Shown here one piece after another: positions 21,135-38,122 of a DNA stretch of 64,000 bases; position 1 is the first letter of the stretch; each line of letters begins with the position of its first letter. Origin of the DNA: Deinococcus taeanensis (GTDB lineage: Bacteria > Deinococcota > Deinococci > Deinococcales > Deinococcaceae); the NCBI RefSeq assembly GCF_020229735.1, contig NZ_CP083455.1:97001-161000 (forward strand), written 5' to 3'. A program made the translations under genes and the position numbers. The notes beneath the pieces are model-generated. The model was not told where the DNA came from and made no database searches. It was given only the letters and a program-made list of their open reading frames with translations.

Positions 21135-22130
21135 TCAGTTGGTGTAGAAGCCCAGGTCGTGGTCCCCGCCGCTGACCGGCAGGCCCAGGTGATCGTAGGC
21201 GTGCGCGGTGGCCACACGGCCGCGCGGGGTGCGTTTGATGAAGCCAAGCTGGATCAGGTAGGGCTCGTACACGTCCTCAAGCGTCAGGGAGTCCTCACTG
21301 ATGGCTGTGGCCAGGGTGTCCACGCCGACCGGGCCGCCCGAGAAGCGGTGAATGAGGGTTTCCAGGTACTTCTTGTCGCGGTCGTCCAGGCCGGCGCTGT
21401 CGAGGCCCAGCCGGTCGAGGGCGTCCTGCGCGCGCGGCAGTTCGATGGTGGTTTCACCAGCCACATCGGCGTAATCGCGCACGCGGCGGAGCAGGCGCTT
21501 GGCGATGCGCATGGTGCCGCGGGCGCGGGCTCCGATCTCCACGGCGGATTCCTCGGTCAGGCCGAACCCCAGCAGGCGGGCGTCACGCATGAGGTTCACG
21601 CCGATCTCCTCGGGCGTGTAGTACTCCAGGTGCTCGATGATCCCGAAGCGGCTGCGCATGGGCGCGGTGATCAGGCCGGGGCGGGTGGTGGCGCCCACCA
21701 GCGTGAAGCGGGGCAGGGGCAGCTCGATGGTGCGGGCTGCCGGGCCCTGACCGAGCACGATGTCGAGTTTGAAGTCCTCCATGGCCGGGTAGAGGTGTTC
21801 TTCGGCCACGCGGCCCAGGCGGTGTATCTCGTCGATGAACAGGACGTCGCCTTCCTCAAGGCTGTTGGTGAGGATGGCGGCGAGGTCGCCGGGTTTCTCG
21901 ATGGCGGGGCCGGACGTCACGCGGATGTTCACGCCAAGTTCCGCGGCGATGATGTGGGCCAGGGTTGTTTTGCCCAGTCCGGGTGGGCCGAACAGCAGGG
22001 TGTGGTCGAGCGCTTCCTTGCGGCCCCGGGCGGCCTGGAGGTACACGCCGAGTTTCTCCTTGAGGCGTTCCTGCCCGACGTACTCTGTCAGGGTCTTGGG
22101 CCGCAGGGCGGCGTCGAGCGGTTCAGTCAT
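21135..22130 (-). CDS. ruvB: Holliday junction branch-migration ATPase RuvB
   Basis: Hexameric AAA+ motor that drives branch migration with RuvA. At 331 aa: Walker [13 protein letters not shown], Walker [12 protein letters not shown], sensor I region [10 protein letters not shown], and the arginine-finger region MRSRFGI. The C-terminal winged helix ends with [12 protein letters not shown]. All catalytic motifs are intact. TAGACT lies 7 nt before the ATG, and two short inverted repeats lie over the promoter. ruvA and ruvC are not nearby. Confidence 0.97.
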   Translation of the reverse strand: MTEPLDAALRPKTLTEYVGQERLKEKLGVYLQAARGRKEALDHTLLFGPPGLGKTTLAHIIAAELGVNIRVTSGPAIEKPGDLAAILTNSLEEGDVLFIDEIHRLGRVAEEHLYPAMEDFKLDIVLGQGPAARTIELPLPRFTLVGATTRPGLITAPMRSRFGIIEHLEYYTPEEIGVNLMRDARLLGFGLTEESAVEIGARARGTMRIAKRLLRRVRDYADVAGETTIELPRAQDALDRLGLDSAGLDDRDKKYLETLIHRFSGGPVGVDTLATAISEDSLTLEDVYEPYLIQLGFIKRTPRGRVATAHAYDHLGLPVSGGDHDLGFYTN

Positions 22131-22137
22131 AGCAGAG

Positions 22138-22143
22138 AGTCTA
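22138..22143 (-). promoter_or_regulatory. -10 element TAGACT of ruvB
   Basis: TAGACT on the reverse strand ends 7 nt before the ruvB ATG. A weak TTCCGC at the -35 position (22161-22166) gives a 17-bp spacer. Confidence 0.5.
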
Positions 22144-22174
22144 GCGTAAATTCGCTGTGAGCGGAATATTGCTC
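22143..22174. promoter_or_regulatory. Two short inverted repeats over the ruvB promoter, possible operator
   Basis: AGCGTAAATTCGCT (22143-22156) has AGCG/CGCT arms and touches the -10; GAGCGGAATATTGCTC (22159-22174) has GAGC/GCTC arms and covers the -35 position. The intergenic stretch is AT-rich relative to its surroundings. Neither resembles the 17-bp radiation/desiccation response motif. Confidence 0.3.
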
Positions 22175-22216
22175 CTACAATTTGTGCTCAGTCGGTGTTC
22201 TGTACGCGCCAGGCTC

Positions 22217-22918
22217 TCAGTTCGCGTACTGCCGGATCAGACCCGGCAGATCCCGGTCCAGTGCGCCACTCACCACGTCCGTGTTCCCGTATACCCTCAC
22301 GAACCGGCCCTGGCCGTCCACGACACTCACCTGATCCCCGTGAATCCGCGCCGCCACGGCTGCCGCCGCCCCCACAGCCTGGGCGTTCGCCGCGCCGCTC
22401 GCCGTGGCGCCACCCTGCGCCGCGCCCGTGTGCGCGCTGTGATCCTCTGCCGGCAGGGGCGCCACGTTCGCCACGAACATCGTCCGCGCCGCGTCATCAA
22501 TCACGCTGGCCTGCCCGGTCAGACCCGTGAACGCCGGATCAAACCGGTCCAGATACGCCCGCATCACGGCCGGCGTATCGTGGCCCGGATCCACGGTAAT
22601 GAACTGCACCTGCACCTTCGCGCGCTGCGCCTCACTCAGCGCCGCGTAGGTGTTCTTCAGACTTGCCAGGGTTGCCGGGCACACGTCCGGGCAGCGGACG
22701 AACCCGAAGAACACCAGCCGCACCCGCCCGTCGGCCTGCGCCAGAGTGGCCGGGGTTCCCCGGTCACTGACGAGCCTCAGCACCGGCAGAGGCGTGGGCG
22801 ACTCCAGTGCCTCGCCCGCCTGCACCGCTGGACTGACCCGCCGGAACAGCAGCAGTCCGCCCAGCACCGCTGCCACCACCAGAAGCACCGCTGTCAGCCA
22901 TTTCGAGAACCCCGTCAT
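22217..22918 (-). CDS. SCO1/SenC-family copper chaperone
   Basis: Delivers copper to the CuA site of cytochrome oxidase, or keeps its cysteines reduced. The 233-aa protein has an N-terminal membrane anchor (residues 7-25), a thioredoxin fold with the copper-binding CPDVC (Cys76 and Cys80) in FFGFVRCPDVCPATL, FITVDPGHDTP, and the third ligand His160 in AEDHS. An Ala/Gly-rich insertion of about 30 residues follows this His. It lies just downstream of the oxidase genes but after a strong terminator, and has its own TACCCT element 6 nt before the ATG. Confidence 0.88.
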   Translation of the reverse strand: MTGFSKWLTAVLLVVAAVLGGLLLFRRVSPAVQAGEALESPTPLPVLRLVSDRGTPATLAQADGRVRLVFFGFVRCPDVCPATLASLKNTYAALSEAQRAKVQVQFITVDPGHDTPAVMRAYLDRFDPAFTGLTGQASVIDDAARTMFVANVAPLPAEDHSAHTGAAQGGATASGAANAQAVGAAAAVAARIHGDQVSVVDGQGRFVRVYGNTDVVSGALDRDLPGLIRQYAN

Positions 22919-22924
22919 GCGTTC

Positions 22925-22930
22925 AGGGTA
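22925..22930 (-). promoter_or_regulatory. -10 element TACCCT, leaderless start of the SCO gene
   Basis: TACCCT on the reverse strand ends 6 nt before the ATG at 22918, so this gene can be transcribed independently of the oxidase genes. Confidence 0.4.
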
Positions 22931-23041
22931 GGGGAGAGGCGAGGGGTGGCGTGTCCCACACGCCGCGCCTGGCGGGAAGCCGGACGGCCGCTCCGGCGGC
23001 GCCCAGCCTGCCTGCTGACTTCACTGCCGAAGGACCGCCAG

Positions 23042-23067
23042 AAAAAAGGACGCCCGCAAGGGCGTCC
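23042..23067 (-). terminator. Intrinsic terminator of coxB-ctaD
   Basis: An 8-bp stem GGACGCCC / GGGCGTCC with a GCAA loop. Read on the reverse strand the stem is followed by TTTTTT (23047 to 23042). It lies 22 nt after the ctaD stop. Confidence 0.88.
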
Positions 23068-23088
23068 CTTTCTTTGAAGGCGGGAGCT

Positions 23089-25541
<2,453 letters not shown>

Positions 25542-25545
<4 letters not shown>

Positions 25546-26768
25546 TGGGTGCCTCCGTTGGCGGCCGCGCCATTCACAGGCGTGTTCCGCCAGTAGTCCG
25601 CTTCCTCCGGCAGTTTGAGGCTGCGCAGGTACGCGGCGATGTCGTCGATTTCAGTGTCGGTGAGGACGCCGCCCTTGGCTTTCTTGCCCTGCACGACGTA
25701 CTCGCTGCCGTCGTAGGTGGGCATCAGGGCGCCGGGCTTGACCAGGGGGCTGTGCTTGATCCAGGCGTGCAGCGCCGCAGCGGCTTTTTCATCCGTCCAC
25801 TGGGCAGGCGTCATGGCTTCCCACATGCCGGCGCCCAGCGTGCGGCGCGTTCCAAAGAAACTCAGGTCCGGTCCCGCAGCCCCGTTGGCGGGCGTGCCCT
25901 GCACACGGTGGCAGCTGGCGCACGCCAGCGCGCCGGTGCTCGCCTTGCCCTGCATGAACAGCGCGTAGCCGCGCGCCTCGGCGCTGCCAGGCGCCGGTTC
26001 GGGGGCGCGGTAGGCTTTCATGGCGGCGAGGGTGGCCTCGTAGCGCGCCTGGTCCAGAGCGATGACCTTGTAGCGCATGTTGGCGTGGCTCGCGCCGCAC
26101 AGCTGCGAGCAGTTGCCCTGGTACGCCCCGGCGCGGTTCGTGTCGACCTGCCAGGTTTTCTTCACGGCGGGCATCGCGGCGCGCTGACCGCCGATGTTCG
26201 GCGCCCAGAAGCCGTGAATAACGTCGCCGCTGGTCACGGTGAGCGCCACGGACTGCCGGGTGGGCATCAGCATCTCGTTGCCGTTGGTGACCACGCCGCC
26301 CGCATTGGCCGTCGTTTCCGGGTACGCGAAGTTCCACCAGAACTGGCGGGCCAGAATGTCGATCTTCACCGCCTGGTTGGGCGTGGGGTTCAGGATTGCC
26401 ATGGAACGCACCGTGAGCACACTCAGCAGGATCACGATCACGACGGGCACGGCCACCAGGATCGTCTCGAGCTTGTTGTTCCCGTGGAACTGTGCGGGCG
26501 GCGCGTCGTGCCGGTCCTCACGGAACTTCTGCACCGTATGGAACAGGGCGTACGACACACCCACGAAAATGATGATCGAAAGGGCGATGGCCCAGACGCT
26601 CATCCAGAACATCTCCCGGTTGTACGCTGAGGACATGTCCCCGATGCTCAGCGACCGGCTGACCTGCTGGCAGCCGGTGAGCAGGGTCACGCCGAGAGTC
26701 GCCGCGATCGGCAGCGCCTGCCGGGCTCGCCTCCGTATGCCGCTATGGCGGTGTGTGATGGTGTTCAA
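25542..26768 (-). CDS. coxB: Cytochrome c oxidase subunit II with fused cytochrome c
   Basis: The electron-entry subunit. After a signal/anchor with the lipobox LLTGC come two membrane helices, then a cupredoxin domain with the CuA site in [12 protein letters not shown], then a C-terminal heme domain with CASCH and Met in LMPTYDG. This is the caa3 arrangement. I chose a TTG at 26768 because AAAGGAG lies 6-7 nt upstream and the longer frame adds no signal sequence; this gives 408 aa. It is coupled to ctaD by a four-base overlap. A TAGAAT lies about 100 nt upstream. Confidence 0.92.
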
Positions 26769-26867
26769 CGTCGCTCCTTTCCTCTGCTTGCAGTCTAAAG
26801 CGTCACGCAGGACTCTGCGTGTCAAGCGGGGTCGCCCAGCGCAGTCCGCGTTCAGGCATTCCGTCCG

Positions 26868-26873
26868 CATTCT
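26868..26873 (-). promoter_or_regulatory. Putative -10 (TAGAAT) of coxB-ctaD
   Basis: TAGAAT on the reverse strand about 100 nt before the coxB TTG. A GACCGGTC palindrome lies just upstream. No good -35 is seen. Confidence 0.3.
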
Positions 26874-26987
26874 ACCGACCGGTCAGGCATACCCCCCATG
26901 AGACCAGATGAGCTGCGGGCAAGTGTCCTGACCACGGTGCAACCAGTCTTCATGATGCGCTCTCCGGGACCCCGGCAGACCGACCCG

Positions 26988-27034
26988 GCAGACAACGCCC
27001 CAGAAGGCCTGTTTCCTTCCGGGGCGTTGTCTGC
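26988..27034 (-). terminator. Terminator of ctaA-ctaB
   Basis: A 14-bp perfect outer stem (26988-27001 with 27021-27034) extended by an inner GAAGG/CCTTC stem. It lies 14 nt after the ctaB stop. Confidence 0.75.
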
Positions 27035-27047
27035 CCGACGCTAAACC

Positions 27048-27970
27048 CTACAGGTGCGCGAACACCACGCGGTCCACGGTGGCCGCCACAAACAGCAGGG
27101 CCAGATACAGCATGGAGTACAGGTACAGCGGAACCGCCACGCGGCGCTCGACCGCGTGACCCGCCATCACGTGCCGGTACAGCCGCCACGACAGCACCAG
27201 CAGCCACGCGCCCAGGGCCGCGCCCGACGTGAAGTAGATGATTCCCACCTCGTGCAGCAGCACCGGCATCAGCGAGAGCACCACCGTGTAGATCGCGTAC
27301 AGGCCGATCTGGGCGACCGTGAGCTTGTCCCCGTGGACCACCGGCAGCATCGGAATTCCCACCTCGCGGTACTCATCTTTGATCATCAGCGCCAGCGCCC
27401 AGAAGTGTACTGGGGTCCAGAAGAAGATGATCGCGAACAGAAACCACGCGAACAGGTTCAGGTCGCCCGTGACGGCTGCCCAGCCCACCAGCGGCGGAAA
27501 GCACCCTGCGGCACCGCCCAGCACGATGTTATGCCACGTGTTGCGCTTGAGCACCTGTGTGTACAGCACCACGTACGTCAGGAACCCCGCCAGGCTCATC
27601 CAGGCACTCAGCGGCGTGGCCCACACCCACAGCATCGCGAAGGAGAGCAGCTGCAGGGCTGCCCCGAACGCCGCGGCGTCCCGCGTGCTGATCAGGCCGC
27701 TGGTGGTGGGCCGCTTAGCGGTGCGGGCCATTTTCAGGTCAATGTCCCGGTCGATGATCATGTTGAACACGCCCGCCGACCCGGCCGAGGCGTACCCGGC
27801 GACACTCACAACCAGCAGCAGCCAGCCGCCCGGCCAGCCGCGCGCAGCCATGAACATCGCTGTGACGGTCGTCCAGAGCAGCAGGCTGATGACCTTGGGT
27901 TTCGTCAGGGACAGGTAATCCCGCCAGGTGGCGCGCGCCTGGGGTTCGGCGATCAGGGTCTTGGGGGTGG

Positions 27971-27974
<4 letters not shown>
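27048..27974 (-). CDS. ctaB: Protoheme IX farnesyltransferase (heme O synthase)
   Basis: Attaches a farnesyl chain to heme B, the first step to heme A for the neighbouring oxidase. A 308-aa UbiA-family membrane protein with about nine helices; the prenyl-diphosphate/Mg site is [19 protein letters not shown] and the second Asp-rich loop is in [18 protein letters not shown]. Its ATG overlaps the ctaA stop by four bases. The terminator that follows separates this pair from coxB-ctaD. Confidence 0.95.
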
Positions 27975-28975
<1,001 letters not shown>

Positions 28976-29027
28976 CCTCGCCGCCAGCGGCCCCCGGCGT
29001 GCAGGGTGCGGCGGTCAGCTGGCCTGC

Positions 29028-29033
29028 ATTCTA
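29028..29033 (-). promoter_or_regulatory. Putative -10 (TAGAAT) of ctaA-ctaB
   Basis: TAGAAT on the reverse strand about 52 nt before the ctaA ATG, back to back with the DUF420 promoter. Confidence 0.3.
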
Positions 29034-29098
29034 CCTGTCTCCTGCGGTAGAGGATTGTCCCCCGCGCCGCGCGGACACCTGCCCTGCGTGCCTCCACG

Positions 29099-29104
29099 TA
29101 CACT
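29099..29104 (+). promoter_or_regulatory. -10 element TACACT of the DUF420 gene
   Basis: TACACT ends 9 nt before the ATG at 29114. Confidence 0.4.
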
Positions 29105-29113
29105 GACCGGGAT

Positions 29114-29596
29114 ATGGCGGAAACCATCAACCAGTGGGCGGTCATCACGATCGTCCTGAGCGGACTGGCCCTGTGCGTGGGCGTGTACCTCATCCGGCGC
29201 GGCCTGCGCGAGGCCCACATGCGCGCCATGATCGTCGCCACCACCCTGGCCACCATCTTTCTGGTGCTGTACCTCACCCGGCTGGGCCTGGGGTACGAGA
29301 AAAAGTACGCGGGGCCCGACGCGTGGCGCGGGGCGTACTTCGCGCTGCTGATCAGCCACATCATCCTGGCCGCCGCCAACCTCCCCCTCGCCCTCGGCGC
29401 CCTGTGGAACGCCGTGCGGGGCCTGAAGGCCGCCGGGAACCTGGGGAACATCGACCTGCCGGCCGCCCGCGGGTACTTCAACCGCCACCGCGCCTGGGTG
29501 CGCTGGACCGTTCCCGTCTGGCTGTATGTCGCGGTGACCGGCTGGATCATCTACCTGGTGCTGGGCCGGTACGGAGAGGTCATCAAGGGCAGCTGA
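29114..29596 (+). CDS. DUF420-family membrane protein
   Basis: A 160-aa protein with four membrane helices (about 9-26, 38-56, 73-93, 126-147). The loop between helices 2 and 3 has [17 protein letters not shown], the third helix starts with SHI, and [14 protein letters not shown] precedes the last; these conserved His/Arg residues match DUF420 (YozB/CtaM-like). The family occurs beside cytochrome oxidase genes, and a related protein is needed for oxidase maturation in Firmicutes. Position next to ctaA fits such a role, but this is inference. Confidence 0.8.
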   Translation: MAETINQWAVITIVLSGLALCVGVYLIRRGLREAHMRAMIVATTLATIFLVLYLTRLGLGYEKKYAGPDAWRGAYFALLISHIILAAANLPLALGALWNAVRGLKAAGNLGNIDLPAARGYFNRHRAWVRWTVPVWLYVAVTGWIIYLVLGRYGEVIKGS

Positions 29597-29614
29597 GGGT
29601 CACGGTAAGCCTTG

Positions 29615-29652
29615 AGGGGTGCCCCAGGCCTGGAGCTGGCCGGGGCGCCCCT
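29615..29652 (+). terminator. Terminator after the DUF420 gene
   Basis: An 11-bp stem (29615-29625 with 29642-29652, one G-T pair) with a further GGCC/GGCC pairing inside the loop. Confidence 0.6.
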
Positions 29653-29693
29653 GTTCCGCGTGCAGGAACGCCCCGGGCAGGGCGCCGCGGACC

Positions 29694-29699
29694 TACACT
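29694..29699 (+). promoter_or_regulatory. -10 element TACACT deciding the MFS start
   Basis: TACACT ends 6 nt before the GTG at 29706 and supports that codon over the ATG at 29619, which lies inside the preceding terminator. Confidence 0.45.
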
Positions 29700-29705
29700 C
29701 TCCCG

Positions 29706-30953
29706 GTGAGTGCCGCTCCCAACTCCGCCCCTGTGCGTGACGTCATGCAGTACCCGGAATTCCGGGCGATGCTGATTGCCGCGGTGACCAGCACCCTCGC
29801 GGGGCGCGCTGTAGCCCTGACCGTTGCCTATCAGCTGTACCAGCTGACCAGAGACCCCCTCACGCTGGGCCTGCTGGGCCTCGTGGAGGCAATCCCCGCC
29901 CTGAGCCTCGCGCTGCTGGGCGGCGTGGTCGCTGACCGCACCGACCGCCGGCGCATTCTGCTGGGGACCATCACGGTGGAGGTCGTGTGCGCCGCGCTGT
30001 TCGCGCTGTACGCCCCTCACGCCCCTTCGGGGGGAATCTGGCCCCTGCTGGCACTCATCTTCACGCTGGGTGTCGCGCGCGGTTTCTCCGATCCGGCCCT
30101 GCCGGCCTTCCAGGCGCAGGTGGTGCCGCGCGAGCTGCTGCTGCGCGCCAGTGCGTGGCGGTCCAGCGCGTGGCAGGCCGCCGCGATCATCGGCCCGGCG
30201 CTGGGCGGCGTGCTGTACGCCTCCCTGGGGCCGCAGGGTGCGTACGCTTTCGCGTGCGTGCTGTTCGTGGTGTCACTGGCGTGCGTGGCGATCGTGAAAA
30301 GCAAGGGCCGGCCCGCCTTCGCGGCCGGTGAACCGTTCGGGCAGAGCATCAAGGCCGGCCTCGCCTTCGTGATGGCCCGGCAGGTGCTGGTGGGCAGCAT
30401 GGCCCTGGACCTGTTCAGTGTGCTGTTCGGCGGCGCTGTGGCGCTGCTGCCGGTGTTCGCCAGCGACATCCTGAAGGTGGGACCCACCGGCCTCGGGGTG
30501 CTTGTCGCGGCGCCCAGCGTGGGCGCCCTGGGTGTGATGCTGTTCGCCACGCGCCGCCCCCCGGGCGAGAACGCGGGGCGCACCCTGCTGCTGGCCGTGG
30601 CCGGCTTCGGCGTGAGCATGGTGGTCTTCGGCCTGTCCGACAATCTGAGCCTCAGCGTGGCGGCGCTGGTCGCGGCCGGCGTGTTCGACGGAATCAGCAT
30701 GGTCATCCGCAGCGCCACCCTGCAGCTGAAAACCCCGGATCACATGCGGGGCCGCGTGAACGCCGTGAGCGGCATGTTCATCGGGGCCAGCAACGAACTG
30801 GGCGCTTTCGAAAGTGGCGTGGCCGCCCGGCTGCTCGGCACCGGCCGCAGCGTCTGGCTGGGCGGCCTCGTCACGCTGATCGTGGTGGCCGTCACCGCTG
30901 CGCTCGCCCCGGAACTGCGCGCCATGAACCTCGCCGACACCGGGGACGACTGA
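29706..30953 (+). CDS. MFS permease (MFS_3-like exporter)
   Basis: A 415-aa membrane protein with about 12 helices. [34 protein letters not shown] at its start, [15 protein letters not shown] after helix 2, and [22 protein letters not shown] before helix 5 are typical of the enterobactin-exporter/MFS_3 group. The start is a GTG supported by a TACACT element 6 nt upstream. No partner gene gives a clue to substrate. It is followed closely by panB, which has its own promoter element. Confidence 0.85.
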   Translation: MSAAPNSAPVRDVMQYPEFRAMLIAAVTSTLAGRAVALTVAYQLYQLTRDPLTLGLLGLVEAIPALSLALLGGVVADRTDRRRILLGTITVEVVCAALFALYAPHAPSGGIWPLLALIFTLGVARGFSDPALPAFQAQVVPRELLLRASAWRSSAWQAAAIIGPALGGVLYASLGPQGAYAFACVLFVVSLACVAIVKSKGRPAFAAGEPFGQSIKAGLAFVMARQVLVGSMALDLFSVLFGGAVALLPVFASDILKVGPTGLGVLVAAPSVGALGVMLFATRRPPGENAGRTLLLAVAGFGVSMVVFGLSDNLSLSVAALVAAGVFDGISMVIRSATLQLKTPDHMRGRVNAVSGMFIGASNELGAFESGVAARLLGTGRSVWLGGLVTLIVVAVTAALAPELRAMNLADTGDD

Positions 30954-31017
30954 GCGGACACCAGCCTGAGGCACTCCCGGCCGCGGGTTCCGGAGGTTGA
31001 GCGCCCAGCCCCTCTGC

Positions 31018-31023
31018 TACGCT
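31018..31023 (+). promoter_or_regulatory. -10 element TACGCT, leaderless start of panB
   Basis: TACGCT ends 6 nt before the ATG at 31030; TTGAGC at 30997-31002 gives a short 15-bp spacer. Confidence 0.45.
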
Positions 31024-31029
31024 CCGGGG

Positions 31030-31851
31030 ATGAAACGCAGCATTCCGGAGTTGCAGCACTCCGACACGCCGCTGGTGATGGTCACCGCGTACGACTACCC
31101 GGGCGGCCGGCACGCCGAGGCGGCCGGCGTGGACCTGATCCTGGTGGGGGACAGCCTGGGCAACGTGGTCCTGGGGTACGACTCCACGGCGCCCGTCACC
31201 CTGGGCGACATGATTCACCACGCGCGCGCCGTGCGCCGCGGCGCGCCCGGCACGTTCATGGTGGTGGACCTGCCGTTCGGCACGTACCACACCGGCGTGC
31301 AGGACGCCATGCGCAACGCTGTGCGCGTCATTCAGGAAACCGGTGCGGACGCCATCAAGATGGAAGGCGCCACGCCCGAGATTCTGCAGGTCGTGCAGAC
31401 CCTCACCCGCAACGGCATTCCCGTGATGGGCCACGTGGGCCTCATGCCCCAGACCGCCACCGCCCAGGGCGGCCTGCGCGTGCAGGGCAAGGACGACGCC
31501 ACCGCGCGCGCCACGCTGGAGGGCGCCGCCGCACTGGAAACCGCCGGCGCGTTCAGCGTGGTGCTGGAGGCCATTCCGGCACGACTGGCCAAACTCATCA
31601 GTGACCGCCTGCAGGTGCCCACCATCGGAATCGGAGCGGGCGTGAACTGCGACGGTCAGGTGCTCGTGACCCACGACCTGCTGGGCATCTACGAGGGTGA
31701 TGACAAGAAGATCGCCAAACGCTACGCCGAGATCGGTCGCCTGGCACGTGAAGCGATCGAAGCGTACGCCGCCGAGGTGCGTGCCCGGCAGTTCCCCACC
31801 CGTGACAACTCGTTCGTGATGAAAGACGACGTGCTGGACAAACTGTACTGA
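31030..31851 (+). CDS. panB: 3-methyl-2-oxobutanoate hydroxymethyltransferase
   Basis: First enzyme of pantothenate synthesis: transfers a hydroxymethyl group from methylene-tetrahydrofolate to alpha-ketoisovalerate, giving ketopantoate. The 273-aa TIM-barrel protein has [18 protein letters not shown], the Mg-binding [35 protein letters not shown], and the catalytic Glu in [24 protein letters not shown] is also conserved. panC and panD are not adjacent. The start at 31030 precedes the conserved region and has its own -10 element. Confidence 0.96.
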   Translation: MKRSIPELQHSDTPLVMVTAYDYPGGRHAEAAGVDLILVGDSLGNVVLGYDSTAPVTLGDMIHHARAVRRGAPGTFMVVDLPFGTYHTGVQDAMRNAVRVIQETGADAIKMEGATPEILQVVQTLTRNGIPVMGHVGLMPQTATAQGGLRVQGKDDATARATLEGAAALETAGAFSVVLEAIPARLAKLISDRLQVPTIGIGAGVNCDGQVLVTHDLLGIYEGDDKKIAKRYAEIGRLAREAIEAYAAEVRARQFPTRDNSFVMKDDVLDKLY

Positions 31852-31895
31852 GGGGCCGGCGGGCGGCCCTGACTGTGGGAGGTAGGGGGCTCTCT

Positions 31896-33854
31896 TTACC
31901 CGCCCACGTGGACGATGGGCCGCCGGTCACGGTCGGGTTCCGCGCGCCGCAGAATCTCCCGGGTCAGGGGCGGCACGTCCCCGCGCCCGCCAATCACGAA
32001 GTCCAGTGCGAGTTGCAGGGGACTCTCCTCGGTCCAGCGCATGTACACCTGCGGCGGGGCGCCCTTGCCGCGCAGGTGAAGCAGCACGGCCGCGATGGTG
32101 TTGGGAATACTGGACCCCCGCGCTTTCAGGATCGAGTACGGGCCGACCTGGAGGCCCGTGACCTCCACCACGTCCGTGAACTCACTGGCGTCATCCACCT
32201 CGACTTCCAGGAACAGGAACGGCACGTCGTCGGGCAGGTGCACCATCTGCCGCACGCGGAGTTCCTGCCGGCTGTACTCGGCCTCGTTCGCGCGGCCCGG
32301 GTGGTGGCACACGAACCGCAGCGGGCGGATCGGGTGCGTCTTGAGCTGCTGAATGGCCGCTTCATCGAACTGCACCTGACTGACCCGCAGTTCGAACGAC
32401 CGGGACACGCGCGAACTGATGCCCACGGCCAGGACGAGCACGATGAACAGCAGCGCGATCAGCAGGCCCTGCGGGTTGCTGATGACAGTCACGGCGCTGG
32501 TGTACACGAAGATGGCGCTGATCACCCCGAACGTCCACGCGCGCTGCCGCTGCCGGCGCCGCGCGGCCGTGAGCCCCACGGCCACAGCGGCGGAGGTCAT
32601 CATGGCGAGCACGCCGGTCGCGTACGCCGCGGCCTGCGCGTCCACGTCCGCGCGGAACGCGGCCGTCACCACGAACGCGATCAGCAGGTAGATCAGCACC
32701 AGCGGGCGGTGCAGGCGGCTCCACTCGGGCGCCATGCCGTAGCGGGGCAGGTAGCGGGGCACGATGTTCAGCAGCCCCGCCATGGCGCTCGCTCCCGCAA
32801 ACCACAGGATGCCGATGGTGCTGACGTCGTATGCGGTGCCCAGCCACTCGCCCAGGGTTTCATGGGCCAGGTACGCCAGGGCGCGGCCGTTGGCACTGCC
32901 GCCCGGCTGGAACTCGGCGGCGGGAATGAGCAGCGTCGTGACCAGGCTGCTGGAAAGCAGGAACGCACTCATGAGCAGCGCCGCGGTCGTCAGAAGTTTC
33001 TTGCCGTTCCGGATGCGTCCGGCAGGCCGGGTCTCGGTGTCGCCCGCGTCGCCCTGAATGAGAGGCATGACCACCACACCCGTCTCAAAGCCGGACAGGC
33101 CCAGGGCAAGTTTCGGAAAGACCAGCAGCGCCGCGCCCAGCAGCGCCAGGGGTGACCCGAACCCGCTGTGCAGCGCGCCAAGCCAGTCGCGGATCACGTG
33201 CGGCTGCTCGGCCACGAGCTGCAGGCCCCGGCCGATCACCAGGGCGCTGAGGCTGAGGTAGGCGACGACCAGCACCACGGCAATGCCCATCGCTTCCTTG
33301 AACCCCTTGAGGAACACCGCGCCGAGCAGCAGCAGCAGCAGCAGCGTGACCCCCACCTGATGCCCTTCCAGCGCCGGTTTCAGGAAGGGGTTCTCGATGA
33401 CGTGCGCGGCGGCGTCCGCGGCGGACAGCGTGATCGTGATGATGAACCCGGTCGCCACAAACCCAATCAGGGTGAGCACCAGAAACTTGCTGGGCCAGTA
33501 CGTCAGGAGGCGCTCCAGCATGCTGATCGACCCGTCGCCGTGCGGGCTGTCCTCCGCCACCCGGCGGTACATGGGCAGCGCCCCGAACAGCGTGACCAGC
33601 ACCAGCACCAGCGTGGCAAACGGAGAGACGGCCCCGGCCGCCAGCGCCGCGATGCCCGGCTGGTAGCCCAGCGTGCTGAAGTAGTCCACGCCGGTCAGGC
33701 ACATCACCTGCCACCAGGGGTGGGTGCGTTCGTGCGCGCGGCCCTCGCGTTCCTGCTCGAAGTCACCGTCCTGTTCCCGGCGGGTGTCCTGCTCCAGTAC
33801 CCAGCGTGACGCGCGGTCCAGAACGGGTTTCAGGGCAGAGGGCGGATGCGACAT
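31896..33854 (-). CDS. APC-superfamily amino acid permease
   Basis: A 652-aa protein. After a ~45-residue polar, Glu/Arg-rich N-terminus come twelve or so membrane helices, beginning with [23 protein letters not shown], in which a glycine-containing unwound helix resembles the APC substrate site. From about residue 470 the C-terminal ~180 residues are soluble. The overall size and soluble tail resemble the KUP/APC-like permeases; amino acid or potassium transport are both possible. The gene is convergent with panB. Confidence 0.75.
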   Translation of the reverse strand: MSHPPSALKPVLDRASRWVLEQDTRREQDGDFEQEREGRAHERTHPWWQVMCLTGVDYFSTLGYQPGIAALAAGAVSPFATLVLVLVTLFGALPMYRRVAEDSPHGDGSISMLERLLTYWPSKFLVLTLIGFVATGFIITITLSAADAAAHVIENPFLKPALEGHQVGVTLLLLLLLGAVFLKGFKEAMGIAVVLVVAYLSLSALVIGRGLQLVAEQPHVIRDWLGALHSGFGSPLALLGAALLVFPKLALGLSGFETGVVVMPLIQGDAGDTETRPAGRIRNGKKLLTTAALLMSAFLLSSSLVTTLLIPAAEFQPGGSANGRALAYLAHETLGEWLGTAYDVSTIGILWFAGASAMAGLLNIVPRYLPRYGMAPEWSRLHRPLVLIYLLIAFVVTAAFRADVDAQAAAYATGVLAMMTSAAVAVGLTAARRRQRQRAWTFGVISAIFVYTSAVTVISNPQGLLIALLFIVLVLAVGISSRVSRSFELRVSQVQFDEAAIQQLKTHPIRPLRFVCHHPGRANEAEYSRQELRVRQMVHLPDDVPFLFLEVEVDDASEFTDVVEVTGLQVGPYSILKARGSSIPNTIAAVLLHLRGKGAPPQVYMRWTEESPLQLALDFVIGGRGDVPPLTREILRRAEPDRDRRPIVHVGG

Positions 33855-33944
33855 GACCTGCGGATTATTCGCCTTCCCCGGCCGGATTGAAAGGAGGCCC
33901 CCGCCACGTGAACGCAGCGGACGGAAAGAAGAAGCCAGAACACA

Positions 33945-33965
33945 CCCCCGGCGCGGGGCCGGGGG
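33945..33965 (-). terminator. Terminator of the gdh operon
   Basis: An 8-bp stem CCCCCGGC / GCCGGGGG with a 5-nt loop, followed on the reverse strand by a pyrimidine-rich stretch (TTCTTCTTTCC) about 20 nt on. It lies 43 nt after the gdh stop. Confidence 0.55.
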
Positions 33966-34008
33966 CAGGCGGCGGGGGTGGCCGCCGGGGCTCAGACGTC
34001 CGAGCGAC

Positions 34009-35319
<1,311 letters not shown>

Positions 35320-35411
35320 GGCTTGGCCTCCTTGGGAGGAATGGGCGGGTGGGTCGTGGGTGGGGCAGACGGTGCGCCGCCGGACAGGCCCGGTACGCGG
35401 CGCGGGCCGGG

Positions 35412-36656
<1,245 letters not shown>

Positions 36657-36803
36657 TTGACGGTCTCCTTCCCTTCGGTGGGAACTGGGGTGAAAAGGGT
36701 GGTTGGCTGAGCGCAGCATACACGCGCCCCGTGAGCTGCATAGACAGGGTGAGGCCCGGCTGCGCGCGGTGCCGGCGCTGAGATGTGGACCGTGGCCCCT
36801 GAA

Positions 36804-36832
36804 GTTGTATCCAGTATTCAATCCAGCGTCAA
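36804..36832 (-). promoter_or_regulatory. Promoter of the gdh operon
   Basis: On the reverse strand TTGACG, a 17-bp spacer and TACAAC, among the best sigma70-type matches in the window. It would give a 5' leader of about 140 nt ahead of gdhA, room for control. The rest of the 36657-37002 gap holds nothing else I can name. Confidence 0.55.
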
Positions 36833-37002
36833 CCCCGCGAAGGGCCGCTGTACACGCGTAAATCCTGAACCGCTTCCACCTGCGCCGCCCGAACTGCACC
36901 CGGGCGCCTCATCGCAATTGAAAAGCCGGTGCTGCTGAGGGCCGGGAAGACCAGGCCAGTGAGAGCGTCCTGCCCAAGCGGACGGCTGGATTTTCTGTTC
37001 GT

Positions 37003-37977
<975 letters not shown>

Positions 37978-37983
37978 GACCGC

Positions 37984-37989
37984 AGTATA
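37984..37989 (-). promoter_or_regulatory. -10 element TATACT, leaderless start of the polyprenyl synthase
   Basis: TATACT on the reverse strand ends 6 nt before the ATG at 37977. Confidence 0.5.
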
Positions 37990-38109
37990 GGAAAGGGCCT
38001 TCAGGCAAACGTACCGCCGCGCCCCGTCCGGCGGGTGGACCCCCAAGCATGAAGCGAAGGTGCCCTGCCCCCAGCGCTTTGTCCCTCGCAGCGCCCACAC
38101 TCCTCATGC

Positions 38110-38115
38110 TAGAAA
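38110..38115 (+). promoter_or_regulatory. Weak -10 (TAGAAA) before the 194-aa gene
   Basis: TAGAAA ends 7 nt before the ATG at 38123; the last base departs from the TANNNT pattern. Confidence 0.3.
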
Positions 38116-38122
38116 ACAGGGT

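Noticed and set aside
35320..35411. Possible separate promoter between the two gdh genes
   Set aside because: Only a ribosome site is evident in the 92-bp gap; the genes are best read as one operon from 36832.
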